Assembly (NCBI GenBank): GCA_903874575.1
Contig: CAIQSZ010000389.1
Span: 1-25,172, forward strand
Length of the DNA stretch: 25,172 nucleotides
Source of the DNA: an uncultured Elusimicrobia bacterium
GTDB taxonomy: Bacteria; Elusimicrobiota; Elusimicrobia; UBA1565; UBA9628
Direction: 5' to 3'
Shown here: one piece after another, positions 14,905 to 23,101 of the stretch
How the letters are laid out: each line of letters opens with the position of its first letter
Position numbering within the stretch: position 1 is the stretch's first letter
Notes under the pieces: generated by a model
What the model saw: only the letters and a program-made list of their open reading frames with translations
What the model was told of the DNA's origin: nothing
Database searches by the model: none
Position numbers and translations under genes: made by a program

Positions 14905-15593
14905 GGTTTGCCTCCTTCGGTCAGGGCTTTTCGCGCCTTCTCGAAGAACGGCTCGAACCGACGCCCGTAGACGAAGAGGTCGAGCAGGACCAGGTCCTTG
15001 CGGACGCCCCGAACGGCCGCGTCGTAGTCGGGCTTGCCGGCGGCCTCCACCTTCGGCGGCGCGAGTTGGGCGACCTTGTCGGCCCGCGCGCCGGGCTGCG
15101 CGGCGGCGTAGTAGTCGTGCTTGTAGAAGTCGGCCAGCGTCAGGCCCTCGAACTGCGCGCGGAACGCCTTGTCGCGCAGGGCCGCGGCGGCGGGGCTCTC
15201 CAGGCGCTGGAAGAAGAAGCGCTTGATCGCGGCCGTCTTGGGGTCGGTCGAGAGGAAGACTTGGATCACGCCGCCCTTGCCGGGCACGTTGACGCCGTGG
15301 ACGACGCCGATCTTCTCCTGGCCCTTGTAGACGCTGTAGACCGTGTAGGGCGTCTCGTAGGTCTCGTAGATCGGATCGAGGCCGCCGCCGAGCCGGGCCG
15401 CGAGCGACTTGAACAGCAGAGCGCCGTCCTTCAGGCGTGGAAACTCCTTGAGGTCTTCCTTGTAAGAGGTCATCTCCGGAAGCAGATACTTCAAGTCCTC
15501 GGCCGGATTGCTCAAAGTGCAACCGATGGCCGCGAGGGCCGCCCGCGGCGCGGCGAGCAAGCCCGCCGTCAGAATCGCGAATAGTGTTCTCAT
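14901..15593 (-). CDS. Secreted protein of unknown function in ABC operon
   Basis: 230 residues with an N-terminal signal peptide (MRTLFAILTAGLLAAPRAALA). The mature part contains KIGVVHGVNVPGKGGVIQVFLSTD and FFFQRLESPAAAALRDKAFRAQFEGLTLADF, which vaguely resembles periplasmic FMN-binding domains, but the covalent-flavin Ser/Thr motif is not seen, so no cofactor is claimed. AGGGG lies upstream of the ATG. It begins nine bases after the outer-membrane gene and overlaps the OB-fold gene by four bases, so it belongs to the same operon and probably works with the transporter in the periplasm. Confidence 0.75.
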   Translation of the reverse strand: MRTLFAILTAGLLAAPRAALAAIGCTLSNPAEDLKYLLPEMTSYKEDLKEFPRLKDGALLFKSLAARLGGGLDPIYETYETPYTVYSVYKGQEKIGVVHGVNVPGKGGVIQVFLSTDPKTAAIKRFFFQRLESPAAAALRDKAFRAQFEGLTLADFYKHDYYAAAQPGARADKVAQLAPPKVEAAGKPDYDAAVRGVRKDLVLLDLFVYGRRFEPFFEKARKALTEGGKP

Positions 15594-15602
15594 TATATTC
15601 CC

Positions 15603-16781
15603 CTACCAGTACCGGTAATACTGCAGCGCGACGATCGTGTCGCGCCGCGCCTGCATCCGTTCCAGTTTCCTCTCGACGTTGATCTTGAGCCAGTCTAGAT
15701 TCGAGCCGCCGACGTCGTTGCGGAAATACCAAGCCGCCTCACCGAGAACCGACTCGTCCGCGCCCGGCCCGTCCTGCCAAAATCGTCGATACTGCGTCGA
15801 CAGGCCCCACCGTCGCGAGGCGTGCAGATATTCCGCCTGATAGAGCTGCGCGAACACGGCGTCGGGCACGTCGCGGCCGCCGCTCAGTTCCGAACTAAGG
15901 GTCAGCAGCCCGGCCGGCAGCGGCCGTCGATAGCGGCCATCGATGCCGAATCGTTGAGTCCGCACGACGCCGGACGGGCCCGCGCGCGCGGCGACGAGCG
16001 GGTCGCGCCGCGCCGCTTCGGGAGACAGCCTTTCGCCGTCCAGCACGGACAAGCCGCCTTCGAGTCCATAGTCGTAGCCGTATTTGTCGGCGAGGCTCAG
16101 CCGCGCCGCGCCGAGGCCGCTCTGCCCGCGGTACTTCAGGTCGTAGCCCGAGCCGACCAGGTAGCAGGCGTCGTAGTTGAGATCGCGGTTGACCGCGCCC
16201 CATAAGCCCGCGTACCAGTCGCGCTCGAAGCCGAAGTTCCGTTCGTTGGAGAGTTGCAAGATCGCGGCGTGCGTGTCGGTCCGGAGGTTGAGGCCGAACG
16301 GGACGTAGAAGCGCCCCGCGCGCAGGTTGAACCGGCCGACGTTCTCGGCCCGACGCGCGTCGCTCAGGACCGGGTCGAGAACGTTATAGAGGTCGAGGTA
16401 GGCGTTGTGGTACTCGAACCACCAGCCCGGCCGACTCGCTCCTTCCAGGTCGTTGAGCGCCGGCGCGAACCGGTCGCGCCGGACAAGACGGCCCTGGAAG
16501 TCGAGGCTCGCGAACGTCGCCGTCCGCGAGGAGAACTTCTTGAGGGTTTCGAAGCCGACGGACTGGCGGCTGGAGGCCGGAGCCCGCGCGCTTGCCGCGA
16601 ACTGCGACATGATTTCTTTTCGGAAGCCGAAGTTGTCCTCGAAGAAACGCCGCGTCCATGAATCGGGGGGGCGCCCCGTCGTCGGAGAGCTTTCCACGAC
16701 GCCGACGAAAGGGTCTTGCGCTTGCGCGGCTTGCGCCGCCGGAATCAGGAGCCGGAAGAGGGACAGCGCTAGGGCGAGCAT
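15603..16781 (-). CDS. Outer-membrane beta-barrel (porin-like) protein of ABC operon
   Basis: 392 residues with a hydrophobic signal peptide (MLALALSLFRLLIPAAQAAQA) and a body rich in short alternating strands with Tyr/Trp girdles (WWFEYHNAYLDLYNVLDP, GRFYVPFGLNLRTDTH, ERDWYAGLWG). The protein ends VALQYYRYW, with the aromatic C-terminus expected for a barrel. It is the first gene of the five-gene operon; AGGA lies about ten bases upstream of the ATG. No close functional family is recognised. Within the cassette it is the likely outer-membrane exit or receptor for whatever the MacB-like pump handles. Confidence 0.75.
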   Translation of the reverse strand: MLALALSLFRLLIPAAQAAQAQDPFVGVVESSPTTGRPPDSWTRRFFEDNFGFRKEIMSQFAASARAPASSRQSVGFETLKKFSSRTATFASLDFQGRLVRRDRFAPALNDLEGASRPGWWFEYHNAYLDLYNVLDPVLSDARRAENVGRFNLRAGRFYVPFGLNLRTDTHAAILQLSNERNFGFERDWYAGLWGAVNRDLNYDACYLVGSGYDLKYRGQSGLGAARLSLADKYGYDYGLEGGLSVLDGERLSPEAARRDPLVAARAGPSGVVRTQRFGIDGRYRRPLPAGLLTLSSELSGGRDVPDAVFAQLYQAEYLHASRRWGLSTQYRRFWQDGPGADESVLGEAAWYFRNDVGGSNLDWLKINVERKLERMQARRDTIVALQYYRYW

Positions 16782-16865
16782 CGTCTTCTATCCTACATGA
16801 TGCCGGCCGGAAAGCGCATCGAGGATATGTCAGCGCTCGCCGTTTTGCTAATCTGATCGCGCGTG

Positions 16866-17258
16866 ATGCCCTCCCGCTTTCGCCGCGCCGCGCTCGTCGG
16901 CCTCGTCGCCTCGCTCCCGGCCGCCTGCTCAAGGAAGGCCGCGGACAACTACAGGCATTGCCTCAATCTGCGCGTCGGCATGACGCGGGAAGAGCTGTGG
17001 CGCATCATGGGGCCGCCCGAGGAGACCATCCCCTACGTCGAGGACAAATCCTTGGGCTACCTCAAAGGGCGCGTCGCCTATGAGTGGTCGAATCCGGCGG
17101 CGATGCCCGGGCCCGACCATGTCAGCGTCGACGACGCCTCCGGGAAAATTTCCAGCATACGGTGCTCGGGCGCGGTGATCGCGGCTTCCGTTTACGTCGA
17201 GCCTCCGGCGTCCTCCACCGCGACCGCTTCCCCGCGACGGCGGCCCGGGCCGAACTGA
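16866..17258 (+). CDS. Small BamE/SmpA-like lipoprotein
   Basis: 130 residues. A short signal peptide ends in a lipobox, LPAAC, so the Cys should be lipidated. The mature start CLNLRVGMTREELWRIMGPPEETIPY carries the LRVGMTxxEVxxxxGxP signature of the SmpA/OmlA (BamE-like) fold, which in true BamE helps assemble outer-membrane proteins. The following YEWSNP and VSVDDASGKISSIRC strands complete the small domain; the last ~25 residues are low complexity. A GTG just before the ATG at 16866 is an alternative start. It is divergent from the outer-membrane gene at 16781. Being BamE itself is not certain; many BamE-like lipoproteins are unrelated in role. Confidence 0.75.
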   Translation: MPSRFRRAALVGLVASLPAACSRKAADNYRHCLNLRVGMTREELWRIMGPPEETIPYVEDKSLGYLKGRVAYEWSNPAAMPGPDHVSVDDASGKISSIRCSGAVIAASVYVEPPASSTATASPRRRPGPN

Positions 17259-17273
17259 GGCCCGGGGCGGGCC
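17259..17273. other. GC-rich hairpin between convergent lipoprotein and nadC genes
   Basis: A perfect GGCCCG / CGGGCC stem with a GGG loop lies immediately after the lipoprotein stop and five bases before the nadC stop. There is no T-run on either strand after the stem, so termination would have to be rho-assisted. Confidence 0.3.
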
Positions 17274-17277
17274 AAAA

Positions 17278-18120
17278 TCAGGCCAGGTCGAGGCTCAGGT
17301 CCAGCGCGGGCGCGCTGTGGGTGAGCCTGCCGATCGAGATGCGGTCGGGGCCCAGTTTGGCGAGGGCGCGCACGGCGCCCAGGTCCACGCCGCCGGAGAC
17401 CTCGATCTTCACGCGCGGGTCCAGGCGGCGCAGCCGCGGGATCTCGCGGCGCAGGAGGGCGGGGCTCATGTTGTCGAGCAGGAGGACGTCGGGCTTCAGC
17501 GCGAGGGCGCGCCCCGCCTGGGCGGGCGAATCGCATTCGATGATGAGGGCAATCCCCGGGCGGCGGCGGCGCAGTTCGGCCGCGCCTTCGGCCAGCCGCC
17601 GGCCGAGATAGTGGTTGTCCTTGACCATCACGGCGTCGTAAAGGCCCATGCGGTGGTTGACGCCGCCGCCGCAGGCGACGGCGTACTTGTCCAGCGCGCG
17701 CCAGCCGGGGAGGGTCTTGCGCGTGTCGAGGACGCGGGCGCGGGTGCCGCGGACGGCGTCGGCGTAGCGCCGGGCGAGGGTGGCGACGCCGGACATGCGC
17801 TGGAGGAAATTGAGGGCGGTGCGCTCGGCCGTGAGCAGGCCGCGTCCGCCCGCGACGGCCATGACGGCCTGGCCGCGGCGGACGCGGGCGCCGTCTTTGA
17901 CCAGGAGGCGGACGCGGGCGCGGGGCTCGCAGGCCTTGAAGGCGGCGGCGGCGACGTCCAGGCCGCAGACGACGCCCGGCTCCCGGCTGACGACGCGGGC
18001 GGCCAAGCGCGCGGACTTCGCGACGAAGAGCTTGGTCGTCAAGTCGCCGGCGCGGCCCAGGTCCTCGGCCAGCGCGGCGCGCAGGAGCGGCTTCCACGCC
18101 GACGCCGGGAGCTTCCTCAC
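17278..18120 (-). CDS. nadC: Nicotinate-nucleotide pyrophosphorylase (quinolinate phosphoribosyltransferase)
   Basis: 280 residues, full length. It converts quinolinate and PRPP to nicotinate mononucleotide in de novo NAD synthesis. Conserved blocks are all present: ER-TALNFLQRMSGVAT (E99-R100), DTRKT (132-136), GGGVNHR (151-157), K167-DNH, E195 in IIECDS, EVSGGV and ISIGRLTHSAPALDLSLD. The start is a GTG at 18120. It lies 46 bases downstream of lysC on the same strand and may be co-transcribed. No nadA or nadB is visible nearby. Confidence 0.97.
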   Translation of the reverse strand: MRKLPASAWKPLLRAALAEDLGRAGDLTTKLFVAKSARLAARVVSREPGVVCGLDVAAAAFKACEPRARVRLLVKDGARVRRGQAVMAVAGGRGLLTAERTALNFLQRMSGVATLARRYADAVRGTRARVLDTRKTLPGWRALDKYAVACGGGVNHRMGLYDAVMVKDNHYLGRRLAEGAAELRRRRPGIALIIECDSPAQAGRALALKPDVLLLDNMSPALLRREIPRLRRLDPRVKIEVSGGVDLGAVRALAKLGPDRISIGRLTHSAPALDLSLDLA

Positions 18121-18166
18121 GCCCGCATCTTACCGCTTGAGGCCGCCGCGGCGCAACGCGGGAAAT

Positions 18167-19489
18167 TCAGGCGGGGAAGAACCGGTCGTGCAGGGCGCGC
18201 ACGGCGCGCTCCACGTCGGCGTCCTCGACGACGAAGGCGACGTTGTTCTTCGAAGCGCCTTGGGAGATCATGCGCACGTTGACGCCGACGGAGCGGACCG
18301 CGGCGAAGACCTCGGCGGCCACGCCGGGCATATGCTGGATGCCGTCGCCGACGGCGCAGACGACGGCCTGGCCGCGCTCGACGGTCATCTCGAACTCGGG
18401 CGTCAGCTCGGCGACCAGGCGCTCGACGCCCTTCTCGCCGGCGGTGGTCGCGGAGACGGAGACCTCGGAGGTCGCGACCATGTCGACGTCCACCCCGTGG
18501 CGCGCGAACGCGGAGAAGATTTGCGCCAGGAAGCCGGGGCCCGAGGTCATGCGCGGGCTGGAGGCCGAGACGATGAGCTGGCGGCGCTTGAAGGCGATGG
18601 ACTTGAGCGTCGCCCCGTCGGTCTTCGGCGGGTGCGCCACGATGAGGGTGCCGGGGTGGTCGGGCTTGAAGGTGTTCAGCACGCGCACCGGGATGTCCTT
18701 GGCCATGGCCGGCACCAGCGTGTGGGGGTGCAGGACCTTGCCGCCGTAGTAAGCGAGCTCGCAGGCCTCGGCGAAGCTGAGGGAGCCCAGCGGCTTGGCC
18801 GAGGGCACCAGGCGCGGGTCCGCGGTCATGATGCCGTCGGTGTCCGACCAGATTTGGATCTCCTCGGCGCCCAGCGCGGCGCCCAGGATGGTCGCCGAGT
18901 AGTCGGAGCCGTTGCGTCCCAGCGTGGTGATCTCGCCGCCGCGCGTGCGTCCGACGAAGCCGGTGACGACGGGCAGGTCCGCGAGCGGCGCGAAGAAGGC
19001 GCGCAGCGCCTCGTCGGCCTCGGGCAGCGGCGCGGCCGCGCCGAAGCGCTCGTCGGTGAGCAGCCCGGCGTCGAAGGCGTCCACCGCGCGCGCCGGGACG
19101 CCGTTCTCGGCGAGCGCGGCGGCGACCAGCCGCGCGGAAAAGCGCTCGCCGAAGCTGGCCACGCGGTCGAGGGTGCGCGGCGTCAGCTCCCGGAGGAGCG
19201 AGATGCCGCGCGCCAGCGCCGTCAGCTCGTCGAAGAGCGGCGCCAGCGGCTCGAACGCGGCGCCCAGCTCGGCCGCGGCCTCGCGGTGGCGCTTCGCGAC
19301 GGTTTCGATCTTCGAGAGGTCGCCCTTCAGAGCGTCGTGGGCGAGCGCCAGCAGGTCGTCCGTGGTCCCGCGGAACGCCGAGACGACCAGCACCGGCTTG
19401 CGCGGCAGGCGCCCGCGCACGATGTCGGCCACGCGCCGGATCTTCTCCGCGCCCGCCACGCTGGACCCGCCGAATTTCATCACGATCAT
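18167..19489 (-). CDS. lysC: Aspartate kinase
   Basis: 440 residues, a monofunctional enzyme of the LysC/ThrA-like class. It phosphorylates aspartate, the first step towards lysine, threonine, methionine and diaminopimelate. The kinase domain (1-~300) has KFGGSSV at 5-11, GRNGSDYS at 191-198 and SDTDGIMTADPR. Two ACT domains follow (~310-440), so feedback control by lysine or threonine is expected. There is no homoserine dehydrogenase part. Length and motifs match the E. coli LysC group more than the shorter alpha/beta class. Confidence 0.97.
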   Translation of the reverse strand: MIVMKFGGSSVAGAEKIRRVADIVRGRLPRKPVLVVSAFRGTTDDLLALAHDALKGDLSKIETVAKRHREAAAELGAAFEPLAPLFDELTALARGISLLRELTPRTLDRVASFGERFSARLVAAALAENGVPARAVDAFDAGLLTDERFGAAAPLPEADEALRAFFAPLADLPVVTGFVGRTRGGEITTLGRNGSDYSATILGAALGAEEIQIWSDTDGIMTADPRLVPSAKPLGSLSFAEACELAYYGGKVLHPHTLVPAMAKDIPVRVLNTFKPDHPGTLIVAHPPKTDGATLKSIAFKRRQLIVSASSPRMTSGPGFLAQIFSAFARHGVDVDMVATSEVSVSATTAGEKGVERLVAELTPEFEMTVERGQAVVCAVGDGIQHMPGVAAEVFAAVRSVGVNVRMISQGASKNNVAFVVEDADVERAVRALHDRFFPA

Positions 19490-19527
19490 GCGTCCATTCT
19501 AGAAAATTCCCGGCCGGTTCCGCTGAC

Positions 19528-19542
19528 GCCGCTGACAGCGGC
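19528..19542. repeat. Inverted repeat in lysC / histidine-kinase intergenic region
   Basis: Perfect 6-bp arms GCCGCT and AGCGGC are separated by GAC in the 95-bp divergent intergenic space. A related CCGCTGAC copy lies just before it (from 19520). It could be an operator or a leader hairpin; no regulator is evident. Confidence 0.3.
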
Positions 19543-19584
19543 TCGATGGGATTGGAGACCCCTTGGGCGTAAACTTAGGCCTCG

Positions 19585-20820
19585 ATGAAAGAAGGAACGC
19601 CGAAGAAACGGGGCGGAGCCTGCCGGAGGAACGCGCGGCACGCGGCCGCGGTGGCGGCTGAGGCCGCGTGCGCAGGCCCCGGGGGGGAAGAGGCGTGCTC
19701 GGCGTGCGTCTACATGGATTTGGTCGTGGAACTGCCCATCGGCGTCTGTGTCATACGCATCGACGACGTCGACGACGCCCGCGGCTGGCGGATCATGGAG
19801 ATGAACCCCGCCGCGCTGCGGATGACTTTGTCCAAGGACGCGGACGCGCGGCGCAGCCTGGCGGATTTCTCTCCCGGGATCGAGGACTCCTCCCTTGCCC
19901 GCGCCGTCCGCGAGGTTTTCGCCACGGGCGACGAGCGCACCGTCCCCGACTACTCGAGCCGCCGCGTCCCCGGCGCGAGCTTCGCGTTCAAGATATTCTC
20001 CTTGGGCGGGCGCTTGGTCGGGCTCGCGTTCGAGGACGTCACGGCCAAGAAAGCGGCGCAGGACGCCCTGCGGCGCGCTCACGCCGTGCTGGGGCAGAAG
20101 AGCGCCGACCTGGCGCGCTCCAACGCCGACCTGACGCAGTTCGCGTTCATGGCCTCGCACGATCTTCAGGCGCCGTTGCGCAAGGCGACGGCGTTCGCCG
20201 AGCTTCTCAGGCCCGGCCTGGACCCGTCGCGCCTCGACTATCTCGAACGCCTGGAGCGCTCGCTGCATGGGATGGAGCAGCTCGTGGACGGGCTGCTGGC
20301 GCTGGCGCGCGTGGCGGGCACCGAAACGGACGGGGAGGCCGTCGATCTCGGGCGCGTCGTCGCGGAGGCGGTCGAGGAGTTCGAGCCCGCGCTGTCGCGG
20401 GGCGGTGGCCGCGTCGAGGCGGGGCCTCTGCCGTCCGCGGCCGGCGACGCGCGCCTCCTGCGTCAATTGGTGCGCAATCTCGTGTCCAATGCGGTCAAGT
20501 TCCATCGGCCGGGGACGCCGGCAAAGGTGCGCGTGAGCGGCCGCGTCCTGCCCGACGGCTCCCGGGAGCTGCTTGTGGAGGACGAGGGCGTCGGGTTCGA
20601 CATGAAGACGGCGGGGCAGCTCTTCCAGCCGTTCGGCCGGATGCACGGCCGGGCCGAGTTCCCCGGGACCGGGATGGGGTTGGCGATCTGCCGCAAGATC
20701 GTGGAAAGGCACGGCGGGACCATCGCCGCGGAGAGCGCGGTGGGGTGCGGGACGCGCATCCGGGTCGTCTTGCCCTCCGGCTCGCCGCGTTCCGGGGATC
20801 GATCGGGAGGGCCGGCGTGA
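19585..20820 (+). CDS. PAS-domain sensor histidine kinase
   Basis: 411 residues without membrane segments, so cytoplasmic. Residues ~45-155 resemble a PAS sensor (ELPIGVCVIRID...MEMNPAALRM...GLAFEDVTAKKAAQ). A coiled linker leads to the HisKA H-box FMASH192-DLQAPLRK of the Cph1/phytochrome-kinase kind. The ATPase part has the N-box (RQLVRNLVSNAVKFH), G1 (VEDEGVGFD), F-box (LFQPFGRMH) and G2 (GTGMGLAICRKI). Its stop overlaps the GTG of the next gene by four bases, so it heads an operon of four signalling genes (19585-23051). The signal sensed is not evident; the Cys-containing Ala-rich first 40 residues look unstructured. Confidence 0.93.
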   Translation: MKEGTPKKRGGACRRNARHAAAVAAEAACAGPGGEEACSACVYMDLVVELPIGVCVIRIDDVDDARGWRIMEMNPAALRMTLSKDADARRSLADFSPGIEDSSLARAVREVFATGDERTVPDYSSRRVPGASFAFKIFSLGGRLVGLAFEDVTAKKAAQDALRRAHAVLGQKSADLARSNADLTQFAFMASHDLQAPLRKATAFAELLRPGLDPSRLDYLERLERSLHGMEQLVDGLLALARVAGTETDGEAVDLGRVVAEAVEEFEPALSRGGGRVEAGPLPSAAGDARLLRQLVRNLVSNAVKFHRPGTPAKVRVSGRVLPDGSRELLVEDEGVGFDMKTAGQLFQPFGRMHGRAEFPGTGMGLAICRKIVERHGGTIAAESAVGCGTRIRVVLPSGSPRSGDRSGGPA

Positions 20821-22298
20821 ACGAGCGAGTGAGAATACTGCTCATCGAGGACGATCCCGACTACACGTTCCTGATCAGCCGCCTCGTGGACGAAGTTTGC
20901 GGGGGGACGGTAAAGTTCTTGGTGGAGAGCGTGTCCAGCCTGGCGGAAGGCCTCGCCCGGCTCGAGCGGGACGACCACGACATCGTCCTGCTGGACCTGA
21001 TGCTGCCCGACAGCCGCGGCCTGGAGACCCTGAGCCGCCTGCGCGCGAAGGCGCCCGGGATTCCCGTCGTCGTCCTGACGAACGTCGACGACGAGGCGAT
21101 CGGGACGGACGCCATCGCCCGCGGCGCCCAGGATTTCCTCGGCAAGCAGAAGATCGATCCGCGTCGTCTGGCGCGCGCGATCTCATACGCCCTGGAGCGC
21201 GACCGCCTGTTCCGCCAGATGGAGTCCGTCGTGGACGGCTCCCCCGACGGGACGCTCATCGTCGATCTCGGGGGGGTGGTGCGGTACGTCAACCCCGCCG
21301 CCGCGGAGATGTTCGGACGCCGGAGGGAGCAGCTCCTGGGCAAGCCGTTCGAGTTCGAGGCCGTCGGCGGGAGCTCCGTCCAGTTCAAGCTGTCGCCGGC
21401 TTCCGGGCGGGAGCTCGAGGTGGAGATGCGCGTCGCCGATATCCGCTGGAAAGGCGCGCCCGCGCGCCTGGCGTCCCTGCGCGACGTCACCGATATCCGC
21501 AAGGTCGAGGAGCTTCGCGCCGAGGTCCGCGAGCGCCTGCGCATGGACGAGCTCAAGGACCAACTGCTCAATACCGTCGCCCACGAGCTGCGCTCGCCGC
21601 TCAGCGTGATCAAGGCCGCGGTCGCGACGATGAGGGACGGCCTGGCGGGGCCGCTGACGCCGGAGCAGTCGAAGATGGTCGCGATGGCGGACCGCCACGT
21701 CGACCGCCTTACCAGGCTTCTTAATAATTTCCTCGACCTTTCCCGCTTGGAGTCGCGCAACGCCTGCGTGACGCGTCGCCCGGCGGACGCGGTCGCTCTC
21801 ATCCGCGAGGTTTCGCAGGGCGTCGGACTGGCCTGCCGCGCCCGTCCCCTCTCTTTCGACTACGACTTGCCCGACGCGGCGCCGCCGGTCCATATCGACG
21901 CCGACATGATCGCCCAGGTTCTCGGGAACCTTCTGGACAACGCGGTGCGCTATGCGCGCGAGCGGATCCTGGTGAGGGCGACCTGCGGGTTGGAGTCGCT
22001 TGAGATCAGCGTCATCGACGACGGCCCGGGCATCCCCGCCGAGAAGATCCACGAACTTTTCAATAAATTCGTCCAGCTGGACCGCCCGCGCGGCGGGTCC
22101 GGCTACAAGGGCACGGGGCTCGGGCTGGCGATCTCGCGCGAGATCGTCACGCTCAACGGCGGCCGCATCTGGGCGGAGAACGTGAACGGGCGCGGCGCCT
22201 GCTTCCGCTTCACCCTGCCGTTGGCCGCCGCAGGGCGCCTCCAGGAGGACTCGCATGCCGAACCAACCCGCCCGACTCAAGATTCTCATCGTCGATGA
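20817..22298 (+). CDS. REC-PAS-histidine kinase hybrid
   Basis: 493 residues. Order: receiver domain (~5-125) with D12-D13 and phospho-acceptor D60 in LLDLMLPDS; PAS domain (~140-235, VVDGSPDGTLIVD...GRELEVEMRVAD); HisKA with H256 in TVAHELRSPLSVIKA; ATPase with N-box LGNLLDNAVRYA, G1 SVIDDGPGIP and G2 KGTGLGLAISREI. The GTG start at 20817 overlaps the upstream stop (GTGA) and has GGGAGGG ahead of it. N-terminal REC followed by a kinase suggests it receives phosphate from the upstream kinase and passes a signal to the receiver proteins that follow. The last 44 bases overlap the next gene, so its C-terminal tail (~25 residues) is likely dispensable. Confidence 0.93.
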   Translation: MNERVRILLIEDDPDYTFLISRLVDEVCGGTVKFLVESVSSLAEGLARLERDDHDIVLLDLMLPDSRGLETLSRLRAKAPGIPVVVLTNVDDEAIGTDAIARGAQDFLGKQKIDPRRLARAISYALERDRLFRQMESVVDGSPDGTLIVDLGGVVRYVNPAAAEMFGRRREQLLGKPFEFEAVGGSSVQFKLSPASGRELEVEMRVADIRWKGAPARLASLRDVTDIRKVEELRAEVRERLRMDELKDQLLNTVAHELRSPLSVIKAAVATMRDGLAGPLTPEQSKMVAMADRHVDRLTRLLNNFLDLSRLESRNACVTRRPADAVALIREVSQGVGLACRARPLSFDYDLPDAAPPVHIDADMIAQVLGNLLDNAVRYARERILVRATCGLESLEISVIDDGPGIPAEKIHELFNKFVQLDRPRGGSGYKGTGLGLAISREIVTLNGGRIWAENVNGRGACFRFTLPLAAAGRLQEDSHAEPTRPTQDSHRR

Positions 22299-22659
22299 CG
22301 AGCGCGACCTGGTGGATCCCCTGGTCCTGAGGCTGGAAGTCGACGGGCGATTTCTCGTGGAGACGGCCTACGACGGGCGGGACGGCCTGCGCAAGGCGCT
22401 GTCCAACCCGCCCGATGCGGCGCTGATCGATCTCGACCTGCCCGGAATCGACGGCTGGGAGCTGTGCCGCCGGCTGCACGAACACACGAGCACCCGGCGC
22501 ACGCGCGTCGTTCTGATGACCGCCTGGGAGGGGCGCGACTTGACGCGCCGCGCCACCATGGCGGGCGTCTTCGGGATACTGCTTAAGCCGTTCGAGGAGT
22601 CGGCGATGGTGGACGCGCTCGCCGGGCCCTCGGCGCCGAAAAAGGAGATGTCCGAATGA
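22255..22659 (+). CDS. Receiver-only response regulator
   Basis: 134 residues, a single REC domain with acidic pair D14-D15, phospho-acceptor D59 in ALIDLDLPG, the switch Thr in LMTAWEG and conserved Lys in LLKPF. There is no output domain. It overlaps the hybrid kinase by 44 bases and the next receiver gene by four (ATGA), so all are translated together. CAGGAGGAC lies upstream of the ATG. Such proteins act as phosphate shuttles or bind protein partners. Confidence 0.92.
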   Translation: MPNQPARLKILIVDDERDLVDPLVLRLEVDGRFLVETAYDGRDGLRKALSNPPDAALIDLDLPGIDGWELCRRLHEHTSTRRTRVVLMTAWEGRDLTRRATMAGVFGILLKPFEESAMVDALAGPSAPKKEMSE

Positions 22660-23051
22660 GCAAGAGAAAGCGAGAACGGACGTGCGTGGCCGTCGTCGAT
22701 GACGATCCGGATTTCCGGGGCCTGCTCTGCCGCTGGCTGGAGCCGCGTTTTCGCGCGCTCGCGTTCGAGAACGCGGAGGATTTCCTGGAGAGCGAAGACG
22801 ACGCCTCGCAGGCCGACGTGGTGATCACCGACGTGCGCATGGACGGGATGAACGGGTTTCGCCTGTGCGAGCGCATCCGCAAGCATCCTCTCCACGCGCA
22901 TCGACCGGTCCTGATGTTGACCGGGGTGCCTCCGGTCGACGGGCTTTTGAGGGGTCAACGCGTCGGCGCCAGCGCGTATCTCGTCAAGCCCATCGAGCGC
23001 AAGGAGCTTCTCGGCCAATTGGACCGCCTGTTGGACCCGCTGGCCTTTTAA
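22656..23051 (+). CDS. Receiver-only response regulator
   Basis: 131 residues, a single REC domain: acidic D15-D16-D17, phospho-acceptor D59 in VVITDVRMDGMNG, Thr in LMLTGVP and Lys in YLVKPIERKELL. It has a basic N-terminus (MSKRKRERT) and no output domain. Its WLEP motif after PDF and its VKPIER tail resemble the convergent receiver at 23803, so the two are probably paralogues. Last gene of the signalling operon; AAAGGAG precedes the ATG. Confidence 0.92.
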   Translation: MSKRKRERTCVAVVDDDPDFRGLLCRWLEPRFRALAFENAEDFLESEDDASQADVVITDVRMDGMNGFRLCERIRKHPLHAHRPVLMLTGVPPVDGLLRGQRVGASAYLVKPIERKELLGQLDRLLDPLAF

Positions 23052-23083
23052 TTACAGATATTATAAAATAATAATTATCTTAC
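23046..23083 (+). promoter_or_regulatory. AT-rich promoter patch before the OmpR-like regulator
   Basis: A run of nearly pure A/T in GC-rich DNA begins at the stop of the preceding receiver gene and ends about 18 bases before the next ATG. It holds TATAAA (23062-23067) and TAAAAT (23064-23069) as -10 candidates but no good -35. A separate promoter for the next gene is likely; the exact hexamers are uncertain. Confidence 0.4.
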
Positions 23084-23101
23084 CGTCGCCGCCGCGACCT
23101 C

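Noticed and set aside
14905..15732. Upstream in-frame extension of the OB-fold gene
   Set aside because: It overlaps the secreted-protein gene in a shadow frame; the ATG at 14904 has a perfect AAGGAGG.
17242..17273. Palindromic GGCCCGGGCC and related GC repeats as a CRISPR or mobile-element end
   Set aside because: Only short GC-rich self-complementary words, with no regular spacing, flanking duplications or transposase.
17780..19588. Long open frame (602 codons) antisense to nadC and lysC
   Set aside because: Its composition is Gly/Ala/Arg/Asp/Val-rich shadow sequence; the opposite strand encodes two certain enzymes.
19668..20816. Upstream in-frame extension of the REC-PAS-kinase gene
   Set aside because: It lies wholly inside the preceding kinase gene; the receiver domain begins at the GTG at 20817.
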